From assembly GCF_003429095.1 (NCBI RefSeq), contig NZ_QVTE01000024.1:1-64000 (forward strand): 64,000 nt of DNA, written 5' to 3'. Made by a program: the position numbers and the translations under genes. Positions 34,601 through 43,064 of the stretch are shown here, piece after piece (positions within the stretch are counted from its first letter, which is position 1; the number at the start of each line of letters is the position of its first letter). The DNA is from Peribacillus saganii (lineage in GTDB: Bacteria > Bacillota > Bacilli > Bacillales > DSM-1321). A model generated the notes under the pieces. That model made no database searches. It saw only the letters and a program-made list of their open reading frames with translations, and was not told the DNA's origin.

Positions 34601-37600
34601 TTACGGAAGATATAACGGATGAAACCTTGGAAGATGCGTTATTTGATCAAGATTTTGATTATGATTATGATTTATTTGACAGCTATAAGGAAGCGATCAG
34701 GGAAGAAGCTGAATCACTTACCGTTGAGCGTTTGCTTGAAGTCCTAAATAGGGTGAATCAGCAGGCTGGATTATCATTTATCGTTGCCAATCCAGGCAGT
34801 TTTGAAGCCAGTCATTTAGGCTCCGTATATGGATGGGATAACATTGTTTATGACAACTTACAAGAATACCGTAAAGCTGTATCGGAAAAAGCAGCAGCAG
34901 CGGAAGCTATTACTTTCGATTCTTTATTGGTATTGGTAAATAAGGTAAATGAAACGGTAAAGGTATCCGCACTTGCCGAGATTAATGCAAATCCTGAATC
35001 CTTCGCTTATAAATTAATTAGGAAGGCAGGAATTTATTCTTATGCTCCTGAAGACAGAATTGAAAAGTACCGTGATGCGGTAAAACTCAAAAAACAGGAA
35101 CTTCAAGATGCCGATTTAACCGTGGAACAGCTGGCTCAAGTGATTGAAGATGCTAACCAAAGTTACCAGGATACAGTGCTTGCTGAAGCGGTAAAACGGA
35201 TTAATACTAATATCGATAGCTTCACCATTGAAGATCTCAAAGTCATTACGCATATTGCGTTTAAGAGTAATATTGCGGATTACCGACAAGCTATTAAACA
35301 GGCGCGGGACCGGGTAGGCAGGGATCTAACAACTGACGAAATTAGAATTGCTGTTTCTAACGCCGAGGGCACCATACGAGAAACTGCTCTTAATGCGATT
35401 AAAGAGAATGCTTCCGGGTTTACATTTGAAACTTTACAAAATGCATTAGGCTACTATAAAGCAACCGAAAGCAGACTCCCTCTTTATCAGCAGGCGGTAA
35501 CGGAGGCCCTGGCAGACGCATCGTTTAATCTAACCGTTTATGAACTAGTTGAATTAATCAGAGAATTGGATAGGGCTGAAGTGTTAAAGAAGTTAAACGC
35601 TAATCCGTTGACACTGACCCAAAGTGACCTAATTCTTTTACTTCAGGGAAACAGCGGAGAATGGCAATATGATGAACCCTATTTCCAGGATTGTCTGACA
35701 GCAATCAAAGCAGAGCTGGATGCAAATCACAACGATTTATCCCTTGAAAGGGTAGCCGAAATAGTTACAAATGAAACGGCAAAACAAGCCTTTGAAGAAT
35801 TGAACGCCGATTTGGAGAGCTTTGAATATAGGCTGCTATCCTTAGTATCAAGATACACATCGTTCGATAACCTGGAAGAGTATCGAAGTGCTTTGATAGC
35901 CTACAGCACTAGTGCGGATTTGACGATAGAAGCGGTTAACGAAATCATAAGCAATGTTAATGAGGAATCAATATTAGCAGAGATCCAGGAAGAACCTGCC
36001 ACCTTTGACATCTATAGTAGTCTAAATCGGCTATTTATTAATGAGGATGGACTTATTAACAAATCCTATTTTGATGAGTACCGATCTGCACTAGTTGCTT
36101 TAGTTAGTGGTAAACAGGCAGGAGAATCTATTACACTTGTAGAAGTCCGGGGAGTAATTTTATCTGTTAATAACAGAGCCCAGCAAGAAAAGCTTGATGC
36201 CATTAATGACAATCTTGGTACATTTACTGTTTCTGATTTAGAACGTTTATTTAATAATGATAATAGGCTGAGTCATGACAATATTGACTATTACCGCGCA
36301 GCTGTTCAAAAGCTGCATACAGACAAGGACAGCGATCTAACGCTAGAAGAGATCTCGCAAGCAGTGGATCAGGGGAATGAAGCTGCACTTAACTCGCTGC
36401 TAGACGCAATTAACAAAAACCCAGAGGGTTTTACAGCTGTGGATCTAGTGGCATTAACTGGTTATGAAAAAGTTAATGAGGATAATATTAAGTATTATCA
36501 TGCTGAGGTTAAAGCTTTACAGACAGAGCTGAGCCAAGATCTTACAAAGGATGAGATTATTCAGGCGATAGATAAAGGGAATACTGCTGCTTTCAATGAT
36601 AAAATTTCATTTATTAACGAGCACACAGATCAAATAGAAGGTGAACATTTAACTGAGCTATTTGGTGCTGATATCGTCATTTATGAAAATCTCGGTTTAT
36701 ATAAGAGCGGTATTGAGGAAGCTAAAACTTCAAATCCATTACAACCGTTAACTTTCGACCAAATAAAACAGATAATAATTTCAGTAAATGGCTCTAATGT
36801 TAATAATGTAATTGACAAGATAAATACTTCCCCTGACCAAGTAACCATGGAAGAATTACGTAAGCTTCCTTTAGGAACTGTGGAAATCTATGATAATTAT
36901 CATGAGCTGTATATCTCCAAGCTGGAATCACTGAAAGCAGATGGCCGAAATATAACAATTGAGGACATCAAAGCCGGAATCGAGGGCCTATATGCTGAAC
37001 TCGGTGCAAAACTGTTCAAAAAGATTCAAACAAACCCTGAATCGCTTGACGTAAACGACATTCACGATCTGGAATTTGCTGATAATTATATTACTGTTGC
37101 TTTTACAAGGTTTAGGCTATATCAAATTCTTTTCATGGAACATAAAGAGAATACGGAAGCTGTCATTACCTTGGATGAAGTAAGATCAATCGTAGAAGAA
37201 GTTAACCTGCTGGATCATACATTCTACGCTTTTGCATTGAAGGGTTCTTATAATTCTGGAGAACAAATTGAAATCGAAACACAATCATATCCAAATGTTT
37301 CGAATGTTTATTTTGTTCCTGCCGCTAACTCAAATACTGAACAAACGATCAACTCGTTAGATACACTGGTTGATCAAGGAAAAGCATTTGAAGCTGTCAA
37401 CTTTACGTCGGATCACAACCGAATGTTTATCGACACGCCGAACCTTTTAGCGGGTGAATATGTTATTTACGTGGTAGACCATGGAAATCTATCTCATCGT
37501 TCTAATAAGATCACGATAACAAAAGAGGCAAATACTCCAGCTTCTGCTCCAGGTGGCGGCGGCACTGGTACCGTTCCAAATACTAACTCGGAAACTATGA

Positions 37601-37956
37601 CAGGAACGTTAAATCTAGACAGAGTCCCAAGCACTGTCTCAGAATTTGGAGAGTCAACAATCACCCTGACAGACAGTGACTTAAATAAGAATGCTACAGC
37701 GCTTGATACAGTAACGGTAGAAGTTAAGAACTCTAACTCTGAAACAATTACAGTTACATTAGGTGAGTCAGAAGAGAACCCTGGTACTTTTCAGGGAAAG
37801 GTCAGATTAAACGGAACAACTGATGATGCACAAGACACATTATTTGTTGAATATGGAAACACAGTGTATGTAACGTATACAGACTTAACCGACGTATCAG
37901 GTGCAGAACAACCGATCGAAGCAAAATTACCGATAAATGTAAACATTAATCAATAA
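28690..37956 (+). CDS. Giant SLH-anchored surface protein with ~22 helical modules
   Basis: About 3,088 residues. Start is GTG with GAGGGGG 6 nt upstream. A signal peptide (KKRKNRKQFIAASVAVAAVSS) is followed by three SLH repeats at ~35-210 (FTDV...GYQDGTFRP...LTRGQ), which bind pyruvylated wall polymer. Residues ~220-500 and 555-850 are beta-rich repeats that look like a right-handed beta-helix, split by a Ser/Gly/Pro linker. Residues ~1000-1357 hold five or six ~74-residue helical repeats (AAxxKGAADSDF). Residues ~1362-2842 hold about 22 modules of ~67 residues (INxNPxSFT...LxxYRxAI...LTxxEIxxVIxxVN). The end is Ig-like. It is probably a stalk or adhesin. I do not recognise the 67-residue module. 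Confidence 0.85.
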   Translation: MKKRKNRKQFIAASVAVAAVSSVAGHAMAASESTSFTDVTADFNAYKEIQALTSAGIISGYQDGTFRPYAKLTRGQAATLIAGALGLKASPGKNMFTDVNTASVHYEDILAVQQAGIIKGYGDTFKPGEELPREQMASILVRAFQLKEKGTEGLPFKDKNSISPSHKKDVEILFQNGGTKGKLDNTYGPKESVSRVQFALFLYSQLSDRLSQKIESVSDEEVVINGSSYTYSNNLKNLFSAKNKDILQNAQIRFEVSGKEITNISYLEIKASGKPAANGQAEFANNLVLDGAGSVIDGQLKISGNYITIKNLSIKNDLVISKDLQNDFYSEGLVVNGKTVIDGGDSNTVVFKDAKLQDIFVNKEGVRVEPKGNTTVTSMVVTSNANITADNSVVIPVLKVVEDAKQVEINASVKELSLENTENLTINGQGAFENVKVNTSNKLDLQTTGEIKSLQIVKGEDITLKQGTKIGNLVLPAGVEPGKVIQNYETVKQSISNINGHKNTSAANPSSPGSGGSSSGRGSGSGSNQGSSPNPGAPQSETAPPAENSNPVPEIKTNIFEDNKTYPSNYIINPENSAAPFGGTTIGNNAVVQGDVTVQDDIDLRNMTIDGTLFLDPGDDGEVILTNVQAARIEVLSGQKGTIVFNAVEASEVTVKDDNGVKIETDGNSSLGSITLAPVNPNASSEVVLAGNYNETKVIVKKEVTITANEDFHASSIDIQTDNASDQVKLQTASDAQVELPAIHVSSPARIQSLSDNVSVPKIVLNVSSANEKVEISGNLGNPEIGVEKPVALVLESNVGTISAAADVSLSGSKVEAITEIKTIPSAAGNSVKVIGSSQAVEDALKAIKDKSVEQAILELKAILQSPDTVAIERLYKANAFVQTALSLGAEKSDFADQEVNLLDEFEELQASMEEKMAVLEALNQKLKDLPRVDYLPYFKPVSLPILKKAAAEAEAAYQTAVEAGIDPANDANVKNLDRLDGLKAKIDAFEESLDTELSKAIELINALPASSDITVTTMADVKAKLSAANEAIAKARLNGARDADFIHGSASLLTRVGEAANAIKTLELEKQNAAKEAISKINVVPSNPQITVQNLEAVRETVAAARTAVNIAKAKGAADSEISNLSVLIEAEARIKELDDSKQEAITEANAAIAQIPNADTISPSNLKTASQYVDAARLAMEAAREKGAADSDFTDLNRYETAFEKVYSLQQSIQESIERANEAIALVPHPSAITESNLEDAKTKLDAAKSAIQAAKDSGAADSDFDGLDKLGQVEQAISAFGESIAEAVQKANEALASLPDAADITEANVQQIRLLVQDVRALISSAKLKGANDSDFTGLERLARVEEELGNFEAGPDLTTILEQINAEPETVSFDLLTQVVHEYYLNENWLESYQLALVDAVGKKTLTQQDIQLVIKRVDAEKTLSTLNNNPDTVSFRFIETLVEDQFTLETLYEAYLAAIKNVPDNQKPFTKAQVISVVQDVNQQAAQKALEDVNNDLNSITFENLRRINSGYWTNRDLVDEYKQAITSLKQTKTAPLTISDIKAVINRTNDNDDAAREEAALKLANEDPSALTIDMLYDLWIENVYEGYFDLYKSGITDLRKSVALTADNIQRVIDTKNHESVVRKIMSAPSALSIDELETVVGHSIANGKFIAQYQKALAEKVKNDGFLSVGEIRETVSETNKTALFDEINVYSEGVQVEDLQAVYGFSLVDSAWGDQYLDAIQEKAAKEETFTYETLLDLIEQVNEKQSVLALEQINNDPAGFSFETLNNLLKTYLNRGLLEKYRTAIQQKISEINRPLTITELEAVIKEVNSTHDEIRQQEALRFINENPETFTVRDLQDADLYHGYQYGQYIEQFRTAIKAANKQLTYTELEEILDSVVEDMRQQLRTEAVNKINENVNNTTFELLEAAVDGVASVRMNYYHLYLPAIHQLMETSAPINHNDLASIVIEVNKKGALDAINHFTEDITDETLEDALFDQDFDYDYDLFDSYKEAIREEAESLTVERLLEVLNRVNQQAGLSFIVANPGSFEASHLGSVYGWDNIVYDNLQEYRKAVSEKAAAAEAITFDSLLVLVNKVNETVKVSALAEINANPESFAYKLIRKAGIYSYAPEDRIEKYRDAVKLKKQELQDADLTVEQLAQVIEDANQSYQDTVLAEAVKRINTNIDSFTIEDLKVITHIAFKSNIADYRQAIKQARDRVGRDLTTDEIRIAVSNAEGTIRETALNAIKENASGFTFETLQNALGYYKATESRLPLYQQAVTEALADASFNLTVYELVELIRELDRAEVLKKLNANPLTLTQSDLILLLQGNSGEWQYDEPYFQDCLTAIKAELDANHNDLSLERVAEIVTNETAKQAFEELNADLESFEYRLLSLVSRYTSFDNLEEYRSALIAYSTSADLTIEAVNEIISNVNEESILAEIQEEPATFDIYSSLNRLFINEDGLINKSYFDEYRSALVALVSGKQAGESITLVEVRGVILSVNNRAQQEKLDAINDNLGTFTVSDLERLFNNDNRLSHDNIDYYRAAVQKLHTDKDSDLTLEEISQAVDQGNEAALNSLLDAINKNPEGFTAVDLVALTGYEKVNEDNIKYYHAEVKALQTELSQDLTKDEIIQAIDKGNTAAFNDKISFINEHTDQIEGEHLTELFGADIVIYENLGLYKSGIEEAKTSNPLQPLTFDQIKQIIISVNGSNVNNVIDKINTSPDQVTMEELRKLPLGTVEIYDNYHELYISKLESLKADGRNITIEDIKAGIEGLYAELGAKLFKKIQTNPESLDVNDIHDLEFADNYITVAFTRFRLYQILFMEHKENTEAVITLDEVRSIVEEVNLLDHTFYAFALKGSYNSGEQIEIETQSYPNVSNVYFVPAANSNTEQTINSLDTLVDQGKAFEAVNFTSDHNRMFIDTPNLLAGEYVIYVVDHGNLSHRSNKITITKEANTPASAPGGGGTGTVPNTNSETMTGTLNLDRVPSTVSEFGESTITLTDSDLNKNATALDTVTVEVKNSNSETITVTLGESEENPGTFQGKVRLNGTTDDAQDTLFVEYGNTVYVTYTDLTDVSGAEQPIEAKLPINVNINQ
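32776..37215 (+). repeat. About 22 tandem diverged ~200 bp coding modules
   Basis: In the giant SLH protein the pattern INxxPxxF, YRxAI, LTxxEI, VNxx recurs every ~65-72 codons. Modules differ at most positions, so the array is old and not expanding by slippage. Counted by eye from residue ~1362 to 2842. Confidence 0.7.
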
Positions 37957-37962
37957 CAAGAA

Positions 37963-38012
37963 GGGGGCTGTTCAATAGTCAATACAATTGACATTTGAAC
38001 AGCCCTATTTGA
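37963..38012 (+). terminator. Terminator of the giant SLH gene
   Basis: GGGCTGTTCAA/TTGAACAGCCC with a 19 nt loop that can itself pair (GTCAAT/ATTGAC), followed by TATTTGAG. Confidence 0.7.
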
Positions 38013-38047
38013 GTATCTGGAACCGCTGATTGAAAATATGAAACAAA

Positions 38048-38083
38048 AGAAAAACCCATGGAAAACTAATTTTCCCATGGGTG
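38048..38083 (-). terminator. Terminator of the 38112 gene
   Basis: ACCCATGG and CCATGGGT arms with A/T-rich inner pairs; on the minus strand a TTTTCTTTTG run follows. It lies ~30 bp past the minus gene's stop. Confidence 0.75.
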
Positions 38084-38111
38084 TCATCATTTAAATATTT
38101 AGCCGTATTTT

Positions 38112-38897
38112 TTAGAACCCTTGAACCTGGCTAATTATTCTGCTCATGCGTTCTTCTTTCTTAACTTGATACTCACGCTTAAATTCCTGCGCTTCATTTA
38201 AACTGTGTCCATTTGTTTCTAAGTCATATTGGAACTGTTGAAAAAGAACATTAAAGGAACGGTCAGCGTTGATTTCCAGTGTTTGTGCATGCGCTTGATA
38301 TTTGGCTGCAATTTCTGTTTTGGATAATTTTTTGCCCACATAATCAGCTTTAGCCTGAACCACTAATTGATCTACTTTGCTTGTTTCCTGTGCCTCTAAC
38401 TCACTTAAAAGTAAACGATAAGAACTTTTTATTTCCTCTGCTGTTTTCTTCTGCTCCGTATTGTTATGAGGGGAGGTCGATTTTGAATCTGTTTTTTGTT
38501 CCAATTCTGTTGTTGTTTCAATCTGCGTCTTATTTTTGGCTTGAGCCTGATTTAGAATATTGCTACCACCCGGTTGAGAGCTGTTTGGGATAGTTTGTGA
38601 TTGACGCGGGTTGTTAACCTGTGTTGAATTTTGGACTGCCTGATCATGAGATTGTGCTGCAGCAGCTCTTGCATTTGAAGAGCTCGTCCCCCCGCTGCTA
38701 TTAACTGTACTCTTGCTTACAGCGGGAGTGCCAACAGCTTTCTCGATCTCAGCAATTCTTTCCTTATTCTCCGGTTTATCTAATGTTTCTTTAGCTTTTG
38801 TCGTCGTTTCGGTAACTTGGCGATCCCAATACTGATTTCCAGCTATACCGCCACCAATGGCCAGTAACAGAGCGCCAGTAAGGTAATATTTTTTCAT
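38112..38897 (-). CDS. Exported helical hypothetical protein
   Basis: 261 residues. N-terminal MKKYYLTGALLLAIGGGIAG is a signal peptide or anchor. Residues ~60-140 are Ser/Asn/Gln/Thr-rich and disordered. Residues ~150-261 are helical and charged (SYRLLLSELEAQETSKVDQL, KKLSKTEIAAKYQAHAQTLE), resembling a coiled-coil domain. GGAGAGG upstream of the ATG gives the start. Divergent from the S-layer-type gene at 39217 and convergent with the giant SLH gene. No family recognised; a role in surface-layer assembly is only suggested by place. Confidence 0.6.
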   Translation of the reverse strand: MKKYYLTGALLLAIGGGIAGNQYWDRQVTETTTKAKETLDKPENKERIAEIEKAVGTPAVSKSTVNSSGGTSSSNARAAAAQSHDQAVQNSTQVNNPRQSQTIPNSSQPGGSNILNQAQAKNKTQIETTTELEQKTDSKSTSPHNNTEQKKTAEEIKSSYRLLLSELEAQETSKVDQLVVQAKADYVGKKLSKTEIAAKYQAHAQTLEINADRSFNVLFQQFQYDLETNGHSLNEAQEFKREYQVKKEERMSRIISQVQGF

Positions 38898-39026
38898 TCC
38901 TATACCTCTCCATAATAAACACTTTTTGACTATATTAACATATTTTGAGGGGAAGGTGCACTGATAGAATAGTTTAATAATGTTGAATTGTTAAAATACA
39001 TCATCCTATTAGAGTCTCTAATTAAT

Positions 39027-39035
39027 TAAGGAGGT
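39027..39035 (+). promoter_or_regulatory. Orphan perfect Shine-Dalgarno site in the S-layer gene leader
   Basis: TAAGGAGGT is a full 9-base match to the anti-SD end of 16S rRNA, yet no start codon follows within 25 nt. It lies 182 nt before the real start at 39217. In Bacillus such STAB-SD sites in long 5' leaders bind 30S subunits and protect the mRNA 5' end, as known for cry3A. This role is inferred here. Confidence 0.5.
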
Positions 39036-39216
39036 AGAAGGAAAATATATTAGAAAATCATTTTATATGACTTTTGTAATGGTTTTTTGTTGCTTTAATA
39101 GGATAAATGTTTTATGATTATCACATTATTTTTTATGGAATAATTATACAACATATGCTTTAATTAATAGGGCATATTATTTAAAAAATTTCATAATTTA
39201 AGAGGTGGAAAGATTG

Positions 39217-41256
39217 ATGAAGAAATACCCATTTAGCAACAAGGCTATTAAGGCTATGTTAGTGGCTTCTATGGCTCTAACGCCATTAGCAAGCTCGGTC
39301 GTCCTTCAGCCTAACGAAGTTAGTGCTGCGCAAGAGTATAATAGTCTAGATGATTTAATTAATAAGTTAGAGCAAATTTATACCAATGATAATATTTTAA
39401 ACGATACTGAACGTGGGAATATTAAAACCGCTGTTTCTGCTGTATATAGCGAATTTAATTCTTTGTCTGATAGAGAATGGGATTCCATTGTAAGTAATAT
39501 TATTGTCGATGGTAAAGAGAGCGATGATGTTAAGGACCTTGCTAAGGATATGATTTTAATTTTAAATGCATTAACCTTAGAAGACTTAAATGATAAAATT
39601 AGTGAATTCCGTAGCAAGTATAACGACGACTCTATTAAAGATATTTTAGATAATCCTAACGTATCTGAAGATTCTGTATTAAATTATTTTGCGGCTGTTG
39701 AATTAGAATTCCTGAAGGAACTTGGTAAGGTAGAAGACATCAGTGATTTAAGTTCAATTGATTATTACTATTCATTGTATACAGCTTTTAAAAATGCTGG
39801 TGATGATTATCCAAACGAATATGTGGCCTTTACTGGAATGTTTGACTTTAACATATCAGCACTTATTGACCTTAAGGCAAGCCTCGACCAGGTTGATGTA
39901 GGTGTTAAGGGGGCGGCTCTATCCGCTATTCATAAAATAGCAACTGCCTTAAAGGTTGAGCCGCCTGTAGTTACCCCACCTGTAGTTACCCCACCAGATA
40001 GTAGCGGTGGAGGCGGAGGTGGCGGCTCAACAGCACCAACAACGCCAACTCCTCCAACAACACCACCTACTCCTGCACCAGGTCAAGTAGGACAAACACC
40101 TGATAGCATTACAAAGGATCCAGCTAAAGTTGTTGAGGCTATTAAAGAAGCGAAAGACTTTACAAAATTAGTAATCGGAGGAACAGGTGCTGCTGCAGCT
40201 GTGGACGTTCCGCAATCTGTACTTAAGGCAGTAGCTGAGAAAAATCCGGCAGCTGTTGTTGAAGTAAAAATTGATAAAGGTTCTTATGCTTTGCCAGTGA
40301 GTGAAATCAACCTTGATAATCTTGCAAAAGAATTGGGCGTAGAAGCGAAGGATGTTAAAATCAGCATCAATGTTACAGTTACAACAGATACTGCCAAGGT
40401 TATCGAGACTAACGGTTTAAAAGCTGTTGCTCCTGTTCTTGAGTTCGAAGTCACAGCAAAAGGTGCAGGAGACAAAACTGTATCAATTGTAAAGACTAAG
40501 TTCAACGGATATGTGGATCGTACAATTGTAGGAGAAAAAGATTTCAATGCTAATCAATCTACTGGTGTACGTTTGAATAATGATGGCACTTTCGCATCAC
40601 TTCCTACTTATTTTGATGGAAAGACAGCTACTATTAAGTCTCTAACAAACTCTAAATATACTGTTGTTGAAAATAGCAAGACGTTTAAGGATGTGGATGG
40701 AGGAGCGAACTGGGCAGAGGCTCATATCGAAAAGCTTGCTTCTAAATATGTAATTAGCGGTAAAACACAAGATAACTATGCTCCAAATGATTTCATGACC
40801 CGCGGTGAGTTTGCGGCACTTATTTCCCGCAGCCTTGGACTAGTTGCTCAGGATGCATCTGCAGTTAAATTCAGCGATGTTTCTACGACTCAAGCTTTGA
40901 ATAAAAATGGTGAAATTGCAGCGGCTGTGGAAGCGGGTATCATTTTTGGTAAGAAAGATGGCAGATTCTACCCATACGATCGCATCACTCGTGCAGAAGC
41001 TGCGATGATGATTTCTCGTGCAATGGATTATGCAAAAGCCTCTGACAATGACTTGGATAAGTCTAAAAAGCTAGCTGATCTTGAAGATCTTAAGCAAATT
41101 GGAGCTACTTCACGCGCAAGTGTTGAAAAAGTAATCCAGGCTGGCGTTATGAGCGGTTATTCAAATGGTAACTTTGGTCCGAACGATAATACAAAACGTG
41201 ATCAAATGGCAACCATTCTGGATAAATTCCTTCAGTTTATTAAGTTCTCTAACTAA
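39217..41256 (+). CDS. S-layer-type protein with C-terminal SLH domains
   Basis: About 679 residues. Signal peptide (MKKYPFSNKAIKAMLVASMALT...VSAA). A helical N-terminal domain to ~245 is followed by a Pro/Thr/Gly linker (~248-292) and a beta-rich domain to ~480. Three SLH repeats (TFKDVDGGANWAEAHIEKL, KFSDVS...FGKKDGRFYPYDRITRAEA, GYSNGNFGPNDNTKRDQ) end the protein. ATG at 39217 has AGGTGG 8 nt upstream; a GTG 12 nt before it does not. The long leader with an orphan SD and the alanine/lysine-rich composition suggest high expression, possibly a main S-layer protein. Single-gene transcript. Confidence 0.82.
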   Translation: MKKYPFSNKAIKAMLVASMALTPLASSVVLQPNEVSAAQEYNSLDDLINKLEQIYTNDNILNDTERGNIKTAVSAVYSEFNSLSDREWDSIVSNIIVDGKESDDVKDLAKDMILILNALTLEDLNDKISEFRSKYNDDSIKDILDNPNVSEDSVLNYFAAVELEFLKELGKVEDISDLSSIDYYYSLYTAFKNAGDDYPNEYVAFTGMFDFNISALIDLKASLDQVDVGVKGAALSAIHKIATALKVEPPVVTPPVVTPPDSSGGGGGGGSTAPTTPTPPTTPPTPAPGQVGQTPDSITKDPAKVVEAIKEAKDFTKLVIGGTGAAAAVDVPQSVLKAVAEKNPAAVVEVKIDKGSYALPVSEINLDNLAKELGVEAKDVKISINVTVTTDTAKVIETNGLKAVAPVLEFEVTAKGAGDKTVSIVKTKFNGYVDRTIVGEKDFNANQSTGVRLNNDGTFASLPTYFDGKTATIKSLTNSKYTVVENSKTFKDVDGGANWAEAHIEKLASKYVISGKTQDNYAPNDFMTRGEFAALISRSLGLVAQDASAVKFSDVSTTQALNKNGEIAAAVEAGIIFGKKDGRFYPYDRITRAEAAMMISRAMDYAKASDNDLDKSKKLADLEDLKQIGATSRASVEKVIQAGVMSGYSNGNFGPNDNTKRDQMATILDKFLQFIKFSN

Positions 41257-41267
41257 TATTTTTACGA

Positions 41268-41300
41268 ATGATGTCGGTCTTTGGCCGGCATCTTTTTTTT
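41268..41300 (+). terminator. Terminator of the S-layer-type gene
   Basis: GATGTCGG/CCGGCATC stem (one T:G), 7 nt loop, then TTTTTTTT. The next ~285 bp up to 41584 are AT-rich and hold only the leader of the amidase gene. Confidence 0.85.
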
Positions 41301-41584
41301 GAGTTAATTTTAAATTTTAAACTGGTAATTTTATGAAAAATACTCACTCGTTTTCACTTAACTAGATTAAAAGGAATATTATTCTAAAATATGTGTTTGT
41401 CTCTTATTAATAATAAAAAAGTAAAATAAATAGTTTTCTAATATAGCAATAATTTTAGCGGAAAATAAGTTAAAAATATCAATTTTTGATAAAAACCTGC
41501 ATAAATAGCCATAAAGCTCCATCTATTCCTCCTAATTTTGTGTTAAACTGGAACCAATTGAAAAAGGGAGGAAACAAAAGGGAA

Positions 41585-43000
41585 ATGAGAGTAATAAAAA
41601 TGCTTCTATGCTTTGTACTGGTCACAGGGTTTTTGGTGCAGCTGGGAAATACAAAGGTGGAAGCAGCTACTTCGTTTTATGACGTGAAGTCAGACCACCG
41701 TGCCTATGATGAAATCATGTACCTTGCTCAGGGTAAAATTGCAAACGGCTCTTTGTCAGGCTATTACTATCCAAACAAAGTGGTAACTCGTGCAGAAGCC
41801 ACTGCGATGATAGGAAGAGCGCTGCAGCTGAACGGCCAGCAAAGAAAAACCCAGTTTAAAGACGTCGGAATTAACCACTTTGCCTCTGGATATATACAAT
41901 CTGCTGTAGGAAGAAAAATCGTTAGCGGTTATGTTGATAATTCATTTAAGCCAAACAACACAGTAACACGCAGCGAAATGGCAGTAATGATTTGTAAAGC
42001 GTTCGGTTACTCATTTGGCAATAGCCAATCGGGAGCAGCCCAAGCCCTATTGTCGAGGGGAATAGCTCAGTACGTAAATGGATCTTTTGGTGCAGACATT
42101 AAAATGAACCGTGCTGATACAGCAGAATTTCTTGCGAAAGCTATTAATTATAAGCTAAGAACGAATCCTGAAGTAAATTTTGATAAGGAAATTAATGTTG
42201 CAACGGATTCATTGCAAGTCCGGACAGGCCCATCAACTAATTATAATTCCGTAGGAACACTTGAAGATGGAGAGACAGCTACCTTTGCCTATAGTGTTGG
42301 AAACTGGATTTTAGTTAAAACTTCTTCAGTTGAAGGCTTTGTTCATAGTGCCTATGTAACATCTGAAAGCGATGACCTGCCTGCAGTTCCATCATCATCA
42401 TCACCGCTTAGCCTAAAGACGATCGTAATCGACCCAGGGCATGGGGGGACAGATCCTGGCGCCATCGGCTACGGAATTTATGAAAAAAGTGTTGTTCTGG
42501 ATACATCATTGCGTGTAAAGAAGCTTTTTGCGCAAACGCCTTTTAATTTTAAACTTACAAGAGAAACAGATAAATATATTACATTGCAGAACCGGGTAGC
42601 GTTTGCGAAGCAGAATAAAGCAGATACTTTCGTCAGTATCCATGCAAATGCATTCAATGGTAAAGCAAATGGAACAGAAACATACTACTATCGCACCGCA
42701 GCTACTAATCCGTACACAAATGACAGTATCCTCCTTGCCAAAAGCATTCAGAAACGGTTGGTTGCGGCGTGGGGAACAAACGACCGGGGTATAGACCATG
42801 GTAATTTTCATGTAATCCGTGAAAACAGCATGCCGGCTATTCTAACGGAATTAGGCTTCATAGACAATAAAGCCGATAATAATAAACTCCGTTCACCTGC
42901 TTATAGACAGCTGGCAGCTGAAGCTATCTATCAGGGAATTTTGGATTATTATAAAGCTAAGGGCTACAATGTAAATAGTTTATACAATATAGTAGATTAG
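41585..43000 (+). CDS. SLH-anchored N-acetylmuramoyl-L-alanine amidase
   Basis: About 471 residues. Signal peptide (MLLCFVLVTGFLVQLG), three SLH repeats (~28-205), a bacterial SH3 domain (~205-270: DSLQVRTGPSTNYNSVGTL), a short Ser/Pro linker, then an Amidase_3 domain from ~285: zinc His in IDPGHGGTDPGA, Glu in YEKSVVLD, HANAF with the second His, and catalytic Glu in ILTELGFIDN. It cleaves the amide between muramic acid and the stem peptide. Start at ATG 41585; an ATG at 41600 is an alternative. A terminator separates it from the protease gene. Confidence 0.92.
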   Translation: MRVIKMLLCFVLVTGFLVQLGNTKVEAATSFYDVKSDHRAYDEIMYLAQGKIANGSLSGYYYPNKVVTRAEATAMIGRALQLNGQQRKTQFKDVGINHFASGYIQSAVGRKIVSGYVDNSFKPNNTVTRSEMAVMICKAFGYSFGNSQSGAAQALLSRGIAQYVNGSFGADIKMNRADTAEFLAKAINYKLRTNPEVNFDKEINVATDSLQVRTGPSTNYNSVGTLEDGETATFAYSVGNWILVKTSSVEGFVHSAYVTSESDDLPAVPSSSSPLSLKTIVIDPGHGGTDPGAIGYGIYEKSVVLDTSLRVKKLFAQTPFNFKLTRETDKYITLQNRVAFAKQNKADTFVSIHANAFNGKANGTETYYYRTAATNPYTNDSILLAKSIQKRLVAAWGTNDRGIDHGNFHVIRENSMPAILTELGFIDNKADNNKLRSPAYRQLAAEAIYQGILDYYKAKGYNVNSLYNIVD

Positions 43001-43012
43001 AAAATTTATTGC

Positions 43013-43041
43013 GAGGAGTCTTTCAGAAAGACTCCTTTTTA
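43013..43041 (+). terminator. Terminator of the amidase gene
   Basis: AGGAGTCTTTC/GAAAGACTCCT with a 1 nt centre, then TTTT; only 24 bp from the next start. Confidence 0.8.
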
Positions 43042-43064
43042 TCTATTAAAAACGAGGGAAAACT

